Origin: Castanea sativa
Lineage: Eukaryota > Streptophyta > Magnoliopsida > Fagales > Fagaceae
Assembly (NCBI RefSeq): GCF_040712315.1
Contig: NC_134021.1
Location: 32,833,501 to 32,897,500 of the forward strand
Reading direction: 5' to 3'
Length of the DNA stretch: 64,000 nt
Below are positions 47,111 through 58,759 of the stretch, in pieces. Under the pieces are notes generated by a model. The model was not told the DNA's origin. It worked only from the letters and a program-made list of their open reading frames with translations, and did not search any database. Positions within the stretch are counted from its first letter, which is position 1. Each line of letters starts with the position of its first letter. A program made the translations under genes and the position numbers.

Positions 47111-49346
47111 GGGTAAATTTCACTAACTACTCCTGAAGTTTGGACAAATATCAAGGAAGTCCATAAAATTAAAAAACTGACCATTTCAGTCCTTAAGTCC
47201 AAACGGACTCTAACACCGTTAACCTCAATCCTCTTATCCCTTTCTCTTTGCTCTCTCTTCTTCATGCCAGAAACTCTCTCTATGTCAAGCTCAAGCTAGC
47301 CATAACGTTTTGTAAGGTTGAATCTATTCAACCATGTGTTGGCTTTATTCCATTCCAAATTTACTTTTAATTTCAACAATTAGATATCTTGTATTTAGGT
47401 GGGATTAATGTAAGGGTTGTGTGTGAGAAAGTGTGAAAAAATTCAAGTGTGTGTGCATTTAGAGGTTTCTCGCGACTAGATATCGCAAGTGACTCGCGAC
47501 TGGCAACTCGCCAAAATACCATACATGTGAAGTATGCAAAAAGTTAAAGGGTCACGACAGCTGGAGCACTACAGGATAAAAAGTATAGTCTGGCCTAGCA
47601 GTTATCTCGCGACTCAAACTCGCAACTCGTTCCAGTCACGAGAGTGAGTTGCCAGAATGCCCTGTTTTGCAAAAAAAATGACTTTTCACATTCCTCACGT
47701 ACCCTACTATAAATACTCTTATACCCACGAAATGTAGAGAGCTTCCAGAGAAAATTTTGAGAGAAAAATCATAGAGAAAACCAAGATTGACTCATCCACA
47801 ATCTTAGACTTTTGATTTTCCAAATTCCTCTACTCTTATCCTCTCCATTAACATACCCTTGAGAGGTTCATTAGCCAAATCTTTATCTCACCATACCCAT
47901 ATCTGTGAGGAGGTTATTTGGTGTTTGGGAAGCAGTTCAGAGATGACCAATACACTTGGTTGATGCAATGGGCTTATTGCGGAATCTGGAAAGCTAGAGA
48001 AGACACGGTCATGCTTAACCAATTGTTAGCAAGAGCTTAGAGGGCTCAAGTACATTGGGTAGACTAAACTTGGAGAGTCTTTTGTTATTCATGTACTCCA
48101 ACTTTATTCTCTAGTGGATCATTTTCTCGCTTGGAGGGCGGCGGAGAGGTTTTTCGCCGAGTTCTTCGGTTTCCTCTTCGATAACACGTGCCAGTGTTAT
48201 CTTTGTGTTTGCATCTCTTTAACCCTTACTCTTAACTTTTAATTGTTGTTGTGTTGTGATTAATTATGGTGTAGAGTTTATTTGTTTGGGTTTTTCCTTG
48301 TACCTTTTATTTCGCACATCTATTGTTTGGGTATAAGCTTGTGTTGGTTTAATTTGAAATTGGAGGGTCTAAACATTCATTAGTGTTTTACACACTATTT
48401 GAGCTTTCAGTTTCAAACTCAACAAAGGACCAATAAGACAATCAAACACAAATCAACCCAAACAAACAACCATCCAACATGGAACCTCAAACATACTCAG
48501 ATCAAAAACATTTCAAAACAAAACCAAGACCTATAACAAAGATCAACCTAGCTACTGCCGTCCACCACGGAGCCGCCTATCACTACCCATTCATCCTCCT
48601 CAAACCTAAATAGTTCCAACTATCCAACATCATATGATTCACTGTCCAAACCCAAACAAACCCAAATCAACAATTTTTTTAAAAACACCCATACCCATGA
48701 CGGCAAGCTCTGCCAGATTGGGATCTTACAACCACCGGCCACCACTTATCGAAACCCACAAAAGCTTTGCTCAAACCAAAGCAAACCCACCTCACCGATC
48801 CAAGCCAAAATCCACAAACCTCCACCGCCAACCCACCATCGATACAAACCAAAATCACAAACCACCACCGCCAACCCACAACCAATCCAAACCAAAATCA
48901 CAAACCTCCACCGCCAACCCATACCAAAACCCATGAACCACTACTAAGCCATAGCACGATGTTGCCGCTCAAAGACCACAAGAACCAACACCGATCCACA
49001 CCAAAATTCACCAACACCGATCCACACCGAAACTCACCAAAACAACTTACCCACACCACCACAACGTCGCAAAGAACACGATAGAGAGAAGAAAGGAACG
49101 TGAGAGTCAAAGAGAGGTTTGAGAGTGGAAGAAGGATGAGGGAGTTAGAGAGAGTGATGAGAAGAAAAGGTGAGAAGAAAGAGAGTGAGAAGAAAGAAGG
49201 ACCCGTGTGAGGGTGAGAGAGAAACTAAAAATAAATAACAGCGTTAGAGTCCATTTGGACTTAAGGACTGAAATGGTCAATTTTGTAATCTTCTGGACCT
49301 CCTTGGTATTTGTCCAAACCTAAAGGGTAGTTAGTGAAATTTATCC
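47111..49346. mobile_element. TIR element L (MULE-like), with a solo LTR inside
   Basis: The left end GGGTAAATTTCACTAACTAC and the right end GTAGTTAGTGAAATTTATCC are inverted copies extending about 105 bp (GACCATTTCAGTCCTTAAGT facing ACTTAAGGACTGAAATGGTC). The flanks AATATTTAA and AATATTTTA give a 9-bp duplication with one change. The interior has no transposase. At 48800-48925 a 36-bp unit (CCAAAATCACAAACC, CCACCGCCAACCC) is tandemly repeated. Confidence 0.8.
47311..48409 (+). repeat. Solo LTR inside element L
   Basis: About 1.1 kb from TGTAAGGTTGAATC (or TGTTGGCTTT at 47337) to CACTATTTGAGCTTTCA, with a plus-strand TATAAATAC box at about 47710. The interior repeats TCTCGCGACT and ACTCGCGACTGGCAACTCG. 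No clean target duplication is seen. Confidence 0.65.
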
Positions 49347-49642
49347 AATATTTTAATATGAATGAAGTTGTTAATAATAGTTTGAATTGTTCAATTATCA
49401 TCTTAATACTTTTTAAGTGAATGTCTAATGGTATATACTCAAAAATAGACTATTAGGACAATTTATTTCAAAATCAATTATAAATTATTGTAATACTATG
49501 AAAGAATGTATGAGACAACTTTGTTGGGGCAAACTAAATTTATGGAATAAAAGTATTTTCTTAAGTATAATTTTGTTTGTACTTAAGAATTTTGTTATAT
49601 TTAAATTGGCCCTCTTGGAAAAAATTTCTGGCTTTGCCACTA

Positions 49643-49967
49643 GTCCAGCCCATAATGGCCTTGGATGTGGCTATAATTCTTGTTGATAAATTTGTGGATA
49701 AATTAGTGGCTCTCTCGATCTTCTGATTACCACAACACTAAGTACCACAAATGGTGATTTATGTCAACGATGTCAAATCTGCAATTGTATTAACCATACT
49801 GCAACTATCTACTTCCAATTCTAGTACTATACCCATACCATGCCTACATCCACCCATGTTGCTTAAGTGTTTGATTGGTTTTCTAATATCATCACCACTC
49901 ATCATGTAAGCCAAAACTTAAGTAGTTCAACAAATCATGGAAAATATCACGTCCTTGATCAACTATG
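49643..49967 (+). pseudogene. Copia element P, piece 3: gag zinc knuckle and protease start
   Basis: The reading HNGLGCGYN continues the gag of piece 2. It is followed by a worn zinc knuckle (CQICNCINHTATIC) and DWFSNIITTHHVSQNLSS, which corresponds to the Copia protease start (usual form WYLDSGATHHLT). Stops are present throughout. Confidence 0.65.
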
Positions 49968-50851
49968 TGTTGGTGTTAGAGGTAGTCAGTAGGGCTGTCC
50001 AGACCTGATCGGAGCCCGACAACCCGACGAAACCACCCGACGTCGACCCAATTTCGGCCCGAACCAAAGGTCCTGTGGGTTTGCTGCGGGTTTCCATTCT
50101 CAAAAACCGACACCTGCGGGTCAAGTGGCAGGTTTGCATCTCCAAAACCCGAGCGACCCGAACCTGACCAAAGCTATAAAAAATCTGGCCAAATCCTGCA
50201 AAAACAAGCCAGATCCGGCGAGATCTCAACTAGATCCGGCGAGATCTCAACTTGATCTAGCTAGATCTGGTGGGATTTAGCTAGATCCAGCCAAATCCCA
50301 GCAATTTTTAGAGGAAAAAAAAAAAAAACAGATTTTAGAAAGGAAAAAAAAAAAAAAATCCAAAACCGACTTTCCAGTTTTCGGCAAGATTTTCCAGTTT
50401 CCGGCAAGGTTTTCCAATTTCTAGCAAGATTTCCATCTTCCGGCGAGATTTTTCCAATTTTTAGCGACGCTTTTTTTCAAATTTCGATGCCTTTTTAATT
50501 CTAGCGACCAACCTGGCCCGACCAACACTCACCATTACCCAAAACTGACTCGACCAATTTTTATGGCAGGTCGAGTCCAGGTTGGGTTGAAAACTGACCC
50601 AGCCCGACCCGTGGACAGCCCTAGTAGTTAGTTTGTGTGTGTAGGCCCAATTCCATTGTAAGCCCATGTATGCCTAACCTGAACTCTCTCTCCCTATATA
50701 AACCCTACTTAGGGTTCATTGTAACTAAGTGAATTAATATTATAATGAAGATGTAGCCGTCAAGGCTTTCTCTCTATGGATGTAGGCCTTTACATAAGCC
50801 TTGTGTTCTCTCTCTTCTCTATGCTCTTTCTGCACTTCATAAAATTTAACA
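49968..50851 (+). repeat. Solo LTR with a hAT MITE inside
   Basis: It runs from TGTTGGTGTTAGAGGTAG to CATAAAATTTAACA. A plus-strand promoter region is visible (CCCTATATAAACCCTAC at about 50693). It lies in the protease/integrase region of P and is itself interrupted by the hAT element M at 49990-50623. Target duplication not clear. Confidence 0.6.
49990..50623. mobile_element. hAT-type non-autonomous element M (634 bp)
   Basis: TAGGGCTGTCCA and TGGACAGCCCTA are exact inverted ends. GTAGTCAG and GTAGTTAG flank them, an 8-bp duplication with one change, as for hAT elements. The interior is GC-rich, with CCCGAC repeats and several copies of AGATCCGGCGAGATCTCAAC and related words (50210-50290). 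Confidence 0.88.
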
Positions 50852-52133
50852 CCTCTAATAATTTGTAATGGTAAAGACATTGGCCCTACTTCTATTTGTT
50901 GTCCTTTCTCTTCTTTCTAGTTATTCAATGTTATCCATGTTCCCTACATGAAATCTTTACTTTATGTATATCAGTCTAGTAAAGATTCTTTGAATTTCAT
51001 CCCTCATATTTTCTTATCAAGGATCAGGTCAACAAGATAGTGTTGCTCTAAGGGGAGGGGAGAATGACTCTGGCCTTACAAACTTCCTAACTTCTCAGTT
51101 GCACCTTCCACCCTTGTGCTTATCTTTCTAAATGTGTGGTATCTGCATGATGACATTGCAGGCATGGGTATCCTCATCATCATGTTCTTCATCAAGTTAT
51201 TTTCTCCAATACGTTTTTATGTTTTGGCAATAAAATGTCCTCTTTCTGGACCAATTCAAATTCTAAATTTGATAACTCCTCACTTTCAAATTCTAAATTG
51301 AATCCATACCCTATAAATGGTGTCCTAGACCACACTATATTCTCCCCATTCTTGGCTTCAACTCTCTTCACCGGGCTTGTCCTCACTTCTTAGGACTTGC
51401 CACTTAATCTGATCCACATCTAGCAGTTCCTAATTTTTCACCCCTTTCTCGGCCTGAACTCTCTAAAGTCTCCCACCCACTCTACTCCACATCTCATGAC
51501 TTCACTCTCCTCTCAACTCTCGACACATAACAATTTCTTTATCCCCTTTTCCTCTTCCCTTCAAAATTCAAAAGGAATTAATTTTTTTTTGTGATGGGCA
51601 AAAGGGATTAATTTGATTGCTGATTTAACTAGCTCTCTTGCCCAACTCATTCCCCCTCCCTATCTTTAATTCACAACGTATTTACCATTAACAGATACAA
51701 ACCTTGCTTGTTACCAATGACTTTCATCCGTATTGTGCTCTCTTGTTACCAATGACTTCCATCCAATCAAATCGACCTTGTGTATTTAGATGACATTTTG
51801 GTTACTAGCAACAAGCTAATGTATTCGACCTCTCATTTCAAATTTGAGTTCATAATTTGGTTCAAAGGGCCTTGTATCCATTCACTTCTTTCTTAGCTTT
51901 TTGAGGCTTCCTCCAAGTTCACCGAAATTCATTTATCTAAACAATGACACATCTTTGATCTTCTTGTAATCAAATGAACTGCACTCCTTTGAACATGTAC
52001 GGAGTCCATTGATGAAACCACAAGGAAGGGGATGCTGAAGGCAAGGCTAGTGACTGGAGTAAAGTTGTAACAAGGAACCACACCGGAAGGTGTTGGTATG
52101 GCCAGAGCTAATTTTAGTATCCAGCAAACTTTC
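50852..52133 (+). pseudogene. Copia element P, piece 4: integrase-upstream region and reverse transcriptase remnant
   Basis: Around 50925-51010 the translation gives NVIHVP, KDSLNFIPHIFLSRIR, the GAG-pre-integrase part of Copia pol (usual form NVLHVPS...FEFHPSYFLVKD). At about 51776-51820 the plus strand encodes LVYLDDILVTSNK, the catalytic YxDD box of Copia reverse transcriptase. Everything else is too worn to place. Confidence 0.65.
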
Positions 52134-52835
52134 TGTTGGGTTATAGATTGACCCTAGTTAAATTAACTAATTACCCAATTTGATTAATTTAATAAAATTA
52201 CATGAAAATCCAATTAAGGCATAATCAAATTACCAAACTAAATTATATGCAGCAAAAAATAAGTTTAACATGACAATTTGATCACGATGGGGAAAACCCT
52301 CGCAGGAAAAGACTTCTTTGCACGAATCTCCTATTCCTATCTAACACCACAACAACCGCTTGATTGTTGTAACTTTTGCAATGTTCTTCAAATCACACTT
52401 TGATGAACCAATAGTAGCATAGTACAAAACCCTAAGAGCACAAAATGTCGTAGCAGCTCCTGGTATGTATGTGTCTCTCTATATGTATGATAAAGACCAG
52501 AAAATATACTTTTTATACGTTCTGCAACCTTAGTGCACAAATTTGAAGATGGGCCAAGTCATCATGGGCTGAAATAGAAATTATAGTTCATTTTTTTAGT
52601 AGCTCAATAAATCGAGAGGTGTCGAGCTAGGTATTAAAATTCATTTATTCTCTGATAGATCGGCATGTATCAAAGTCCTATTTCTCGGTCTTTCTTGAGC
52701 AGCCTTGTGTGCTCAAAATGCGCTACTTGTTAATAATTTCTCGTTATTCTTGAATACACTTGTAACTAAGACTCAAGATACATAAGAAGTGGGTTATGAT
52801 TCTGATTGGTCGTAATTCATTTGTCAAATGTCAAT
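52134..52835 (-). repeat. Degenerate LTR related to the A/B family
   Basis: It starts TGTTGGGTTATAGATTGACC. The blocks GGGGAAAACCCTCGCAGG, CACAACAACCGCTTGATTGT, TCGAGAGGTGTCGAG and ACTTGTAACTAAGACTC follow the order of the LTR at 7874-8892 at low similarity. The right border is uncertain. Confidence 0.5.
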
Positions 52836-52855
52836 CCTTTACTTCACCTTCAGAT

Positions 52856-54661
52856 TGTTGGTGTTCTAAAATATCTTTGACCCCTAGATCAAGGTTGTAT
52901 ATTTAGGAGTTACCACTTATGTGTTAAATGGAAAGTTAAGAAAATTACAGTAACATAATTTCTTCATTTTATTGATTGAAATGAGAATTTATATTTGATG
53001 GATGATAAAAAGAAAATTATAATGCTTCAGTTCTTAGGTACAATCTAAAAAATACATGGCTTTGATTTCCTAGTTACATTTTAAAAAATGAAAATTGGTT
53101 TGATAAGACCTATTTGGTGAACTAGTGATTTAAGATCGAAGGCTACGTAACAGGTTGGGAAGGTGTTAAGCACCCATCTCACTTGTTGTAGTTGTTCCTG
53201 TGAGTATGATGCCCACACCATCATGTCATGTTATCCATTCATTGAATGTGTCATTAGAATTTATAATAAAAAAAATAAAAATTTTAAAAAATGACGTCAT
53301 TCACATTTGAAGCAAATTTACAATGTTTGAACACAAAATGTGAATATTTGAAAAAAAAAAAAAAAAATAGAAAGCTTTGATCCTTATTCAACTCATATCA
53401 TCAAAGACAAACATGTGTTTTTGACTGAATGAATGGCAATAAAAATGGTCGAACAATCAAATGGATAAGAAATACCAGTTGCATTCGGTTTACTAGCTTC
53501 CTGTTTAGGATGAATGAGCAGAATTTTGTTGTGTTTTTGGGCCTCAAAAAGTAGAGGATTTAAAATCAAAGTCAATTGGATTACCAACCACAGTACCTTT
53601 CTGAAAAGCTTCCTCTGGATCTCCAGGAAAAATTGTGTGCTTTATACTGTGAACCTCCCTCTATTTATAAAGTATGGGGTGGGGAGGGGGGAATTGATTA
53701 ATGAGTTGGAGTGAGTCTCAGACTCCCCAAAGCTTGAATTTTAAGAATAACAAGTCAGATTTAGATGGGGTAGTGTTTGAAATTTGGGAAAAAAAGAAGA
53801 GCAAAATGCCTGAAAATTCACAGTTAGTGGGCAAGTGCTAATCAACACTTACGCTAAGGGTCTAAACCAATGTTATGAATACTGTTTTGGACTCCGTTTT
53901 GGTTTGTCTATTGAAACGGAATGTTTCGGTACCTGTCTATTTCGGCGTACCGTTATATATATATATATATTAGTGATAAAAAAAACCATATAATAAATTA
54001 TTAAGGGTTTTAAAGTTACAAGTAAATATTTCAACTAATATGCATATTGCCTTACAACAAACATTGTAATATTGATTTTGTTTTTTCAACAGATCATTTT
54101 GAAGCTTTTTCTTTATTTCTGTCAATGTTCAATTGTAATGTGCTTTTTTTTTAATAAACTGAATATATTTAACAGAAAGCAAAATTATAAGGAAACAAAA
54201 GAGGCAGCCTTCCTTTCTACATGATTATACACACTAGGTGGGCAGCAGCTTGTACCAAAAGAACTAAATCAACCTTGATTCCTAGACCATTTAGCTAATT
54301 AATGCGCAGTCATATAAATAGAATTATTAAATATTTATTAACATTTACAGTTTCTTAGTATATTATATATTTATGCAACAGGTTTGTGACTAGTTCTTTA
54401 AAGAACCAATCATAATCTTGCGTGATCATCTCTAATAATGAGGGAGCATATTAATTGTTAAATCTTGATTTCGTTTTAATCAAATGGTCTGATCTAAGCA
54501 CACAACATTTCATTTTAATTGAAAAGACTTCTAGATTTGTTTTCAATCTATCAAGTGAAAATTCAGAAGTCTTAATTATGATTTTTTTTCCTTATGTCCT
54601 ATAGTGGCAATTTTACCCTTGATGTGAGGTTAAACGGAGGTCACAAAATGGGGTGTCTACA
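52856..54661 (-). repeat. Probable Gypsy-type LTR remnant
   Basis: On the minus strand it would begin TGTAGACACCCCATTTTG, the start I associate with Tat-type Gypsy LTRs. The region GAAGGCTACGTAACAGGTTG, GGAAGGTGTTAAGCACCC at about 53140 also fits such repeats. It contains other insertions, including a fragment like 21125-21285 and an (AT)n tract near 53960. Borders are uncertain. Confidence 0.4.
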
Positions 54662-54898
54662 TCTATGATTGTTGTTTGGGGCTGTAAGTGTAGTTTTAGT
54701 TTGGTATTGCAAGTATTTGTCAATATCTGGTTGGTTTGCCTTGTGGATGTGTTGGTTTTCCTTGTGGATGTGTTGGTTTTGTGTATGTGATGCAAATTCT
54801 CACTGTCATTTGTTGTATTAGGGGGTAGGGCCATTTGGGGCTCCGGATTTTGTGTTTGAATAAAATTCTTTACTGATTCATCAAAAAAAAAAAATTGT
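54662..54898 (+). repeat. L1-type LINE 3' end with poly-A
   Basis: A short 5'-truncated piece ends AATAAAATTCTTTACTG, then GATTCATC and a 12-bp A-run, the usual 3' end of plant L1 elements. A duplicated CTTGTGGATGTGTTGGTTTT lies at 54740-54780. Confidence 0.55.
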
Positions 54899-55218
54899 GG
54901 CTTAGATACATTGCTGACTGAGTAGTCACATTTTGCTTGATTCTTTTTTTTTTTTTTGTTTTTGAGAAAGTCATTTTGCTTGATTCATGTAGTCCGAATG
55001 ATTTTGAATATTCTCATATAAAAATCAGAAAAGGAAAATAAAATCAAAATAAGAAATCATCAATCATCTATATATATATATATATATATATATGCAGGAA
55101 AGCATGAGATTCTTCCATGTGACTCACTCTATGAAGAGAATTGAAATAATCTTAAATTACATCAGAGATTATAACAAATTTAAAAATAGAAACTCTTTAT
55201 TTCATTTGGTTCAAATTT
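54899..55218. other. Non-coding stretch with an (AT)n tract
   Basis: (AT)n at about 55069-55092; otherwise AT-rich with no gene. Confidence 0.5.
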
Positions 55219-55562
55219 AGGGCTGTAAACGAGTCGATCTTTGTCGAGTAGTGTATGTTCAAGCTTGGCACGTCAGGAAAAATCAAAAGCTTAAGCTTGT
55301 GACAAACCTAAAAATAGTGTGTGAGCTTGAGCTCGTGGAAAAGCCAAAAAGTTTGAGCTTGGTTTGGCTTAGATTGGCTTGATTAATTAGTCAAGCCAAA
55401 CTTAAGCTTAATATCAAGCTCAAACTCAAGCTCAGGTCAAGTTTTTGAGCTGGAGATCTAAAAAAATTAGATTATCAAATGCTTAAATCTCCAAAATTAA
55501 GAAAAAAGAAAATAGTATATTCATTTTATCATGCATCTAGTATTACTTATGATTAGCTATTA

Positions 55563-56794
55563 TGATGAGAAATTTAGACCTTAGTTAATAGAATTAACAA
55601 GTTTTAAACCAAAGTTGTTATTTAGATTTATTATGAATAAAACTTGTTAAAACAAACAAACATCAATATCATGTCAAATATAAGTGCATCAAAAAAGTAA
55701 ATAAAACAAGATATAATAACCTAGGAAAACCAATGAAACCAACTAGTTTCACAGTAAAAAACCTAGAGAAAAACCTTCCCGAAAAGCAATTTACTATAGT
55801 AAAGAGAAGTTTTAGATTTAGTACAAAACTTTTGTCTCTAAACTCTACAATCCCCATAGATGAACTTATAGTAGAAACATTCTACTGCTTTAAAACCTCT
55901 GAACTCTTCAATATATAAACGCCACCATTTTGATGCACAGATCCCAACACGTGACTCACTCCTTTGCACGAATCCCAGTACGTGACTCACTCACCAACTT
56001 TAGGAAGAAGAATGTTAGCTGCAAAGTTCTTCACTTCATCAATAATGAAGATTAAGAAGCACTTGGTTACAAAACCCTAAGACTTCTTTTAGAGAGAATA
56101 AGGCATTGGTCACCTTTTGCATTTTTTCTCCTTGTATTCTCTTATGTGATGGCCTTCAAAATAAGCCTTATATATGTCTAGGGTTGTAAGAAAAGAAAGT
56201 CCAAACATAAATCCCAGTACGTGACTCACTCACCAACTTTAGGAAGAAGAATGTTGGCTGCAAAGTTCTTCACTTCATCAATAAAGAAGATTAAGAAGCA
56301 CTTGGTTACAAAACCCTAAGGCTTCTTTCAGAGAGAATAAGGCATTGGTCACCTTTTGCATTTGTTCTCCTTGTATTCTCTTATGTGATGGCCTTCAAAA
56401 TAAGTCTTATATATGTCTAGGGTTATGAGAAAAGAAAGTCCAAACATACATTCACGGATTGGATGAAAAACAGACCAGAAATTCTGAGTTTCATAAACCT
56501 CGACAGATACCCTATCTGTCGAGTTGCTGTCGAGCCATGGGCTGAAATAGCTCTTCAAGACTCGATAGATGCTAGCTATCGAGGTTTAATGAATAACACT
56601 TTTCACACTTGAATTTTGGATAGACTTGCATGGCTTTAACACTTGAACTTGTTTACTTGAAACAAAGTTTCTTGAAGTATCAAACACATCCTAGATCTAC
56701 CTAATTACAAGTGAAATGCGTTTTGTCAAAGGATTTGCCAATTATATAAAATAGTGACATATGTTCCTAACATTGAATCACATATGTCCTAACA
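55563..56794 (-). repeat. 3' LTR of element B with an internal 239-bp tandem duplication
   Basis: The segment starting ATCCCAGTACGTGACTCACT occurs at 55972 and again at 56211, and runs to GTCCAAACATA. This makes the 3' LTR 1,232 bp against 1,002 bp for the 5' LTR. Confidence 0.85.
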
Positions 56795-57118
56795 ATCTCT
56801 CCCTTTGGCAATCCGTGACAAAACCATAACAAACAAATGAATGTATGAGAGGAGTCATAAATCACTCAACTCATACTCACTTGTTAAGTACAATAAAATC
56901 TATCCTAACACAAACTCTTGAAAAATTTTGCAAGAAGAGAGTTTATGGCAAGTAGACTTTGACAACCTGTATTTTTGAAACACTTTAAACAAAACTCATC
57001 ACGGCATCTTAGTGTGAAACAGAAATAATAGATTACATACAGTAATAAGAAACATGTGTATAAAGATAGAAAAGAAACAACACATGTAAAGGTAAGTGAA
57101 GAAGACATACATCATCAT

Positions 57119-57154
<36 letters not shown>

Positions 57155-58759
57155 AATATAAGCATAATGTATGTAAACATGGTCACAAGACCGGTGTACA
57201 AGAAGAAGAAGCTAAAAGAAGCTCCTAAAATAACAAGGAGGTAAACACTCCCCCTAACATGATGAAACACATCTCCCCCTTACAAGGGCATGTATTTCTC
57301 CCCTTAACATGTAGAATCTTTAAAAATAAATCACATACTCTCTACAATTTCTCCCCATTTTTGTCATGATTGACAAAGGCTACAAGAAGCTAGAAAGTTT
57401 CACCCAAGAAACATAAAGATGATCAAGGGGGTAAAAGGAATCCATATAAATGCATGCAAGAGGATCTCGATGAATCGAGAGGTGTCGAGCAGCTATCAAG
57501 CTGACCTCGATGGATCTAACAGCTATTGAGAAACTATCGAGAAGACAGAAACTTTCTTGATGGATCGAGAAGCTATCGAGATTGCGATAAAAAGAAGCTA
57601 AAAAATCTCGATAGATAGCCTAGCTGTCGAAAGGTGTCTAGCAGCTGTCGAGATTGCTTAAAAATAGTTTTTCAAAGAAGAGAAAAACACAGACATGAAT
57701 GCAAAAGCATGCTATACAAACAAGGATCCAAGCAACATTTTAAGCTCTCAAAAATATCTCTCATCAAGAAAAATGTTAAGCACATAGATCCAAAACACAC
57801 ACACACACACTAAACAAGTCTAACCAATTTTATATTTCAAAAACAAGTTAAGACAGTTTAATAAGCATACATTAACACATATATTCCTTGTGATGGCCAA
57901 ATCATATTGTACCTACACATATATCAAAAGTAGCAAAGAATATTGCGTGTTGTGTGTGAAAAATATAGCAAGATTGCACAAGTGTCTACATGTTATGACG
58001 ATTTAAGATATGAATAAATCAATTTAACTCACACACGATCATAACTGCTTGATGTGGACTATCGCATTCGAGGTACATCCTATAACTCCCACATCTCCTA
58101 AAAGATGCGCTTGCAATCATATATAAAGCATTTTGATTCTTTTTGCTTTAATTTTCTTTGCACATTTTCTTTTATTAAGCATATCATGCATGGGCATATA
58201 TGAGAGAGAAAAGAAATACCCAATTATGTTAAGTTTTTCAACATTGCACTTTTGCTATGCCGAAGCATACAGATGTCATTTCATGATTGGCCGGCAACTG
58301 TGGTGAGATGGTTATTTATGCCTTTCTCTTATGATTTTTTAGTCCTTCTCGTCAAAAAAAGTGATACGAGTGTTAAGTACAAGAGATTACTTAACTTTAC
58401 TCATCACAAACACAAACCACAAAGCTTACTTGCTTAGTTGTGCATAAAGATGCTCATCTAAGTTACAAAAGATACAAAGTTTAGAAAACTTTGTTTCATT
58501 GGCCATTCAAGGTACACAAGTACCAATGTACACAAACACACACTGTTTTTGTATATATATTTTTTTCAAAAACAAAATAAAATAAAAATAAACAATCAAA
58601 CAAAAATAGACAAACAACATGAAAGCATGAATAAAATATGCATATACATGAAAGCATGATTCCCAAGGAGATAAGAAATCAAGCAAAGAGAGTCCTACTT
58701 TAAATAGAAAGAATTAAAGCAGAGGACAAACAGAAAAGACAATTAAGTCTTAGGCTCCT
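56795..58759 (-). other. Non-coding 3' internal region of element B
   Basis: It contains an (AT)n tract at 57124-57152, purine-rich clusters (complement of CTCCCCCTAAC and TCTCCCCCTTAC, 57245-57300) and a block at 57460-57660 with about ten TCGA-centred words (CTCGATGGATC, AGCTATCGAG, GTGTCGAGCAGCT) like those in the LTRs. No ORF. Confidence 0.6.

Larger units (their letters stand above)
36135..49642. mobile_element. Insertion Q inside the gag of P, carrying K, H, I, L and solo LTRs
   Basis: The interval separates GTCCAACCCA (36125-36134) from GTCCAGCCCA (49643-49652), a probable 10-bp target duplication with one change. Its ends, AAGGCAGAGCTAGG and CTTTGCCACTA, are weak inverted copies. The gag of P reads through if Q is removed. 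Coding capacity of Q itself is not visible; the original element may have been small. Confidence 0.5.

Noticed and set aside
48634..49084. Overlapping Pro/Thr-rich ORFs in element L
   Set aside because: They arise from a 36-bp tandem repeat and purine/pyrimidine bias; open on both strands.
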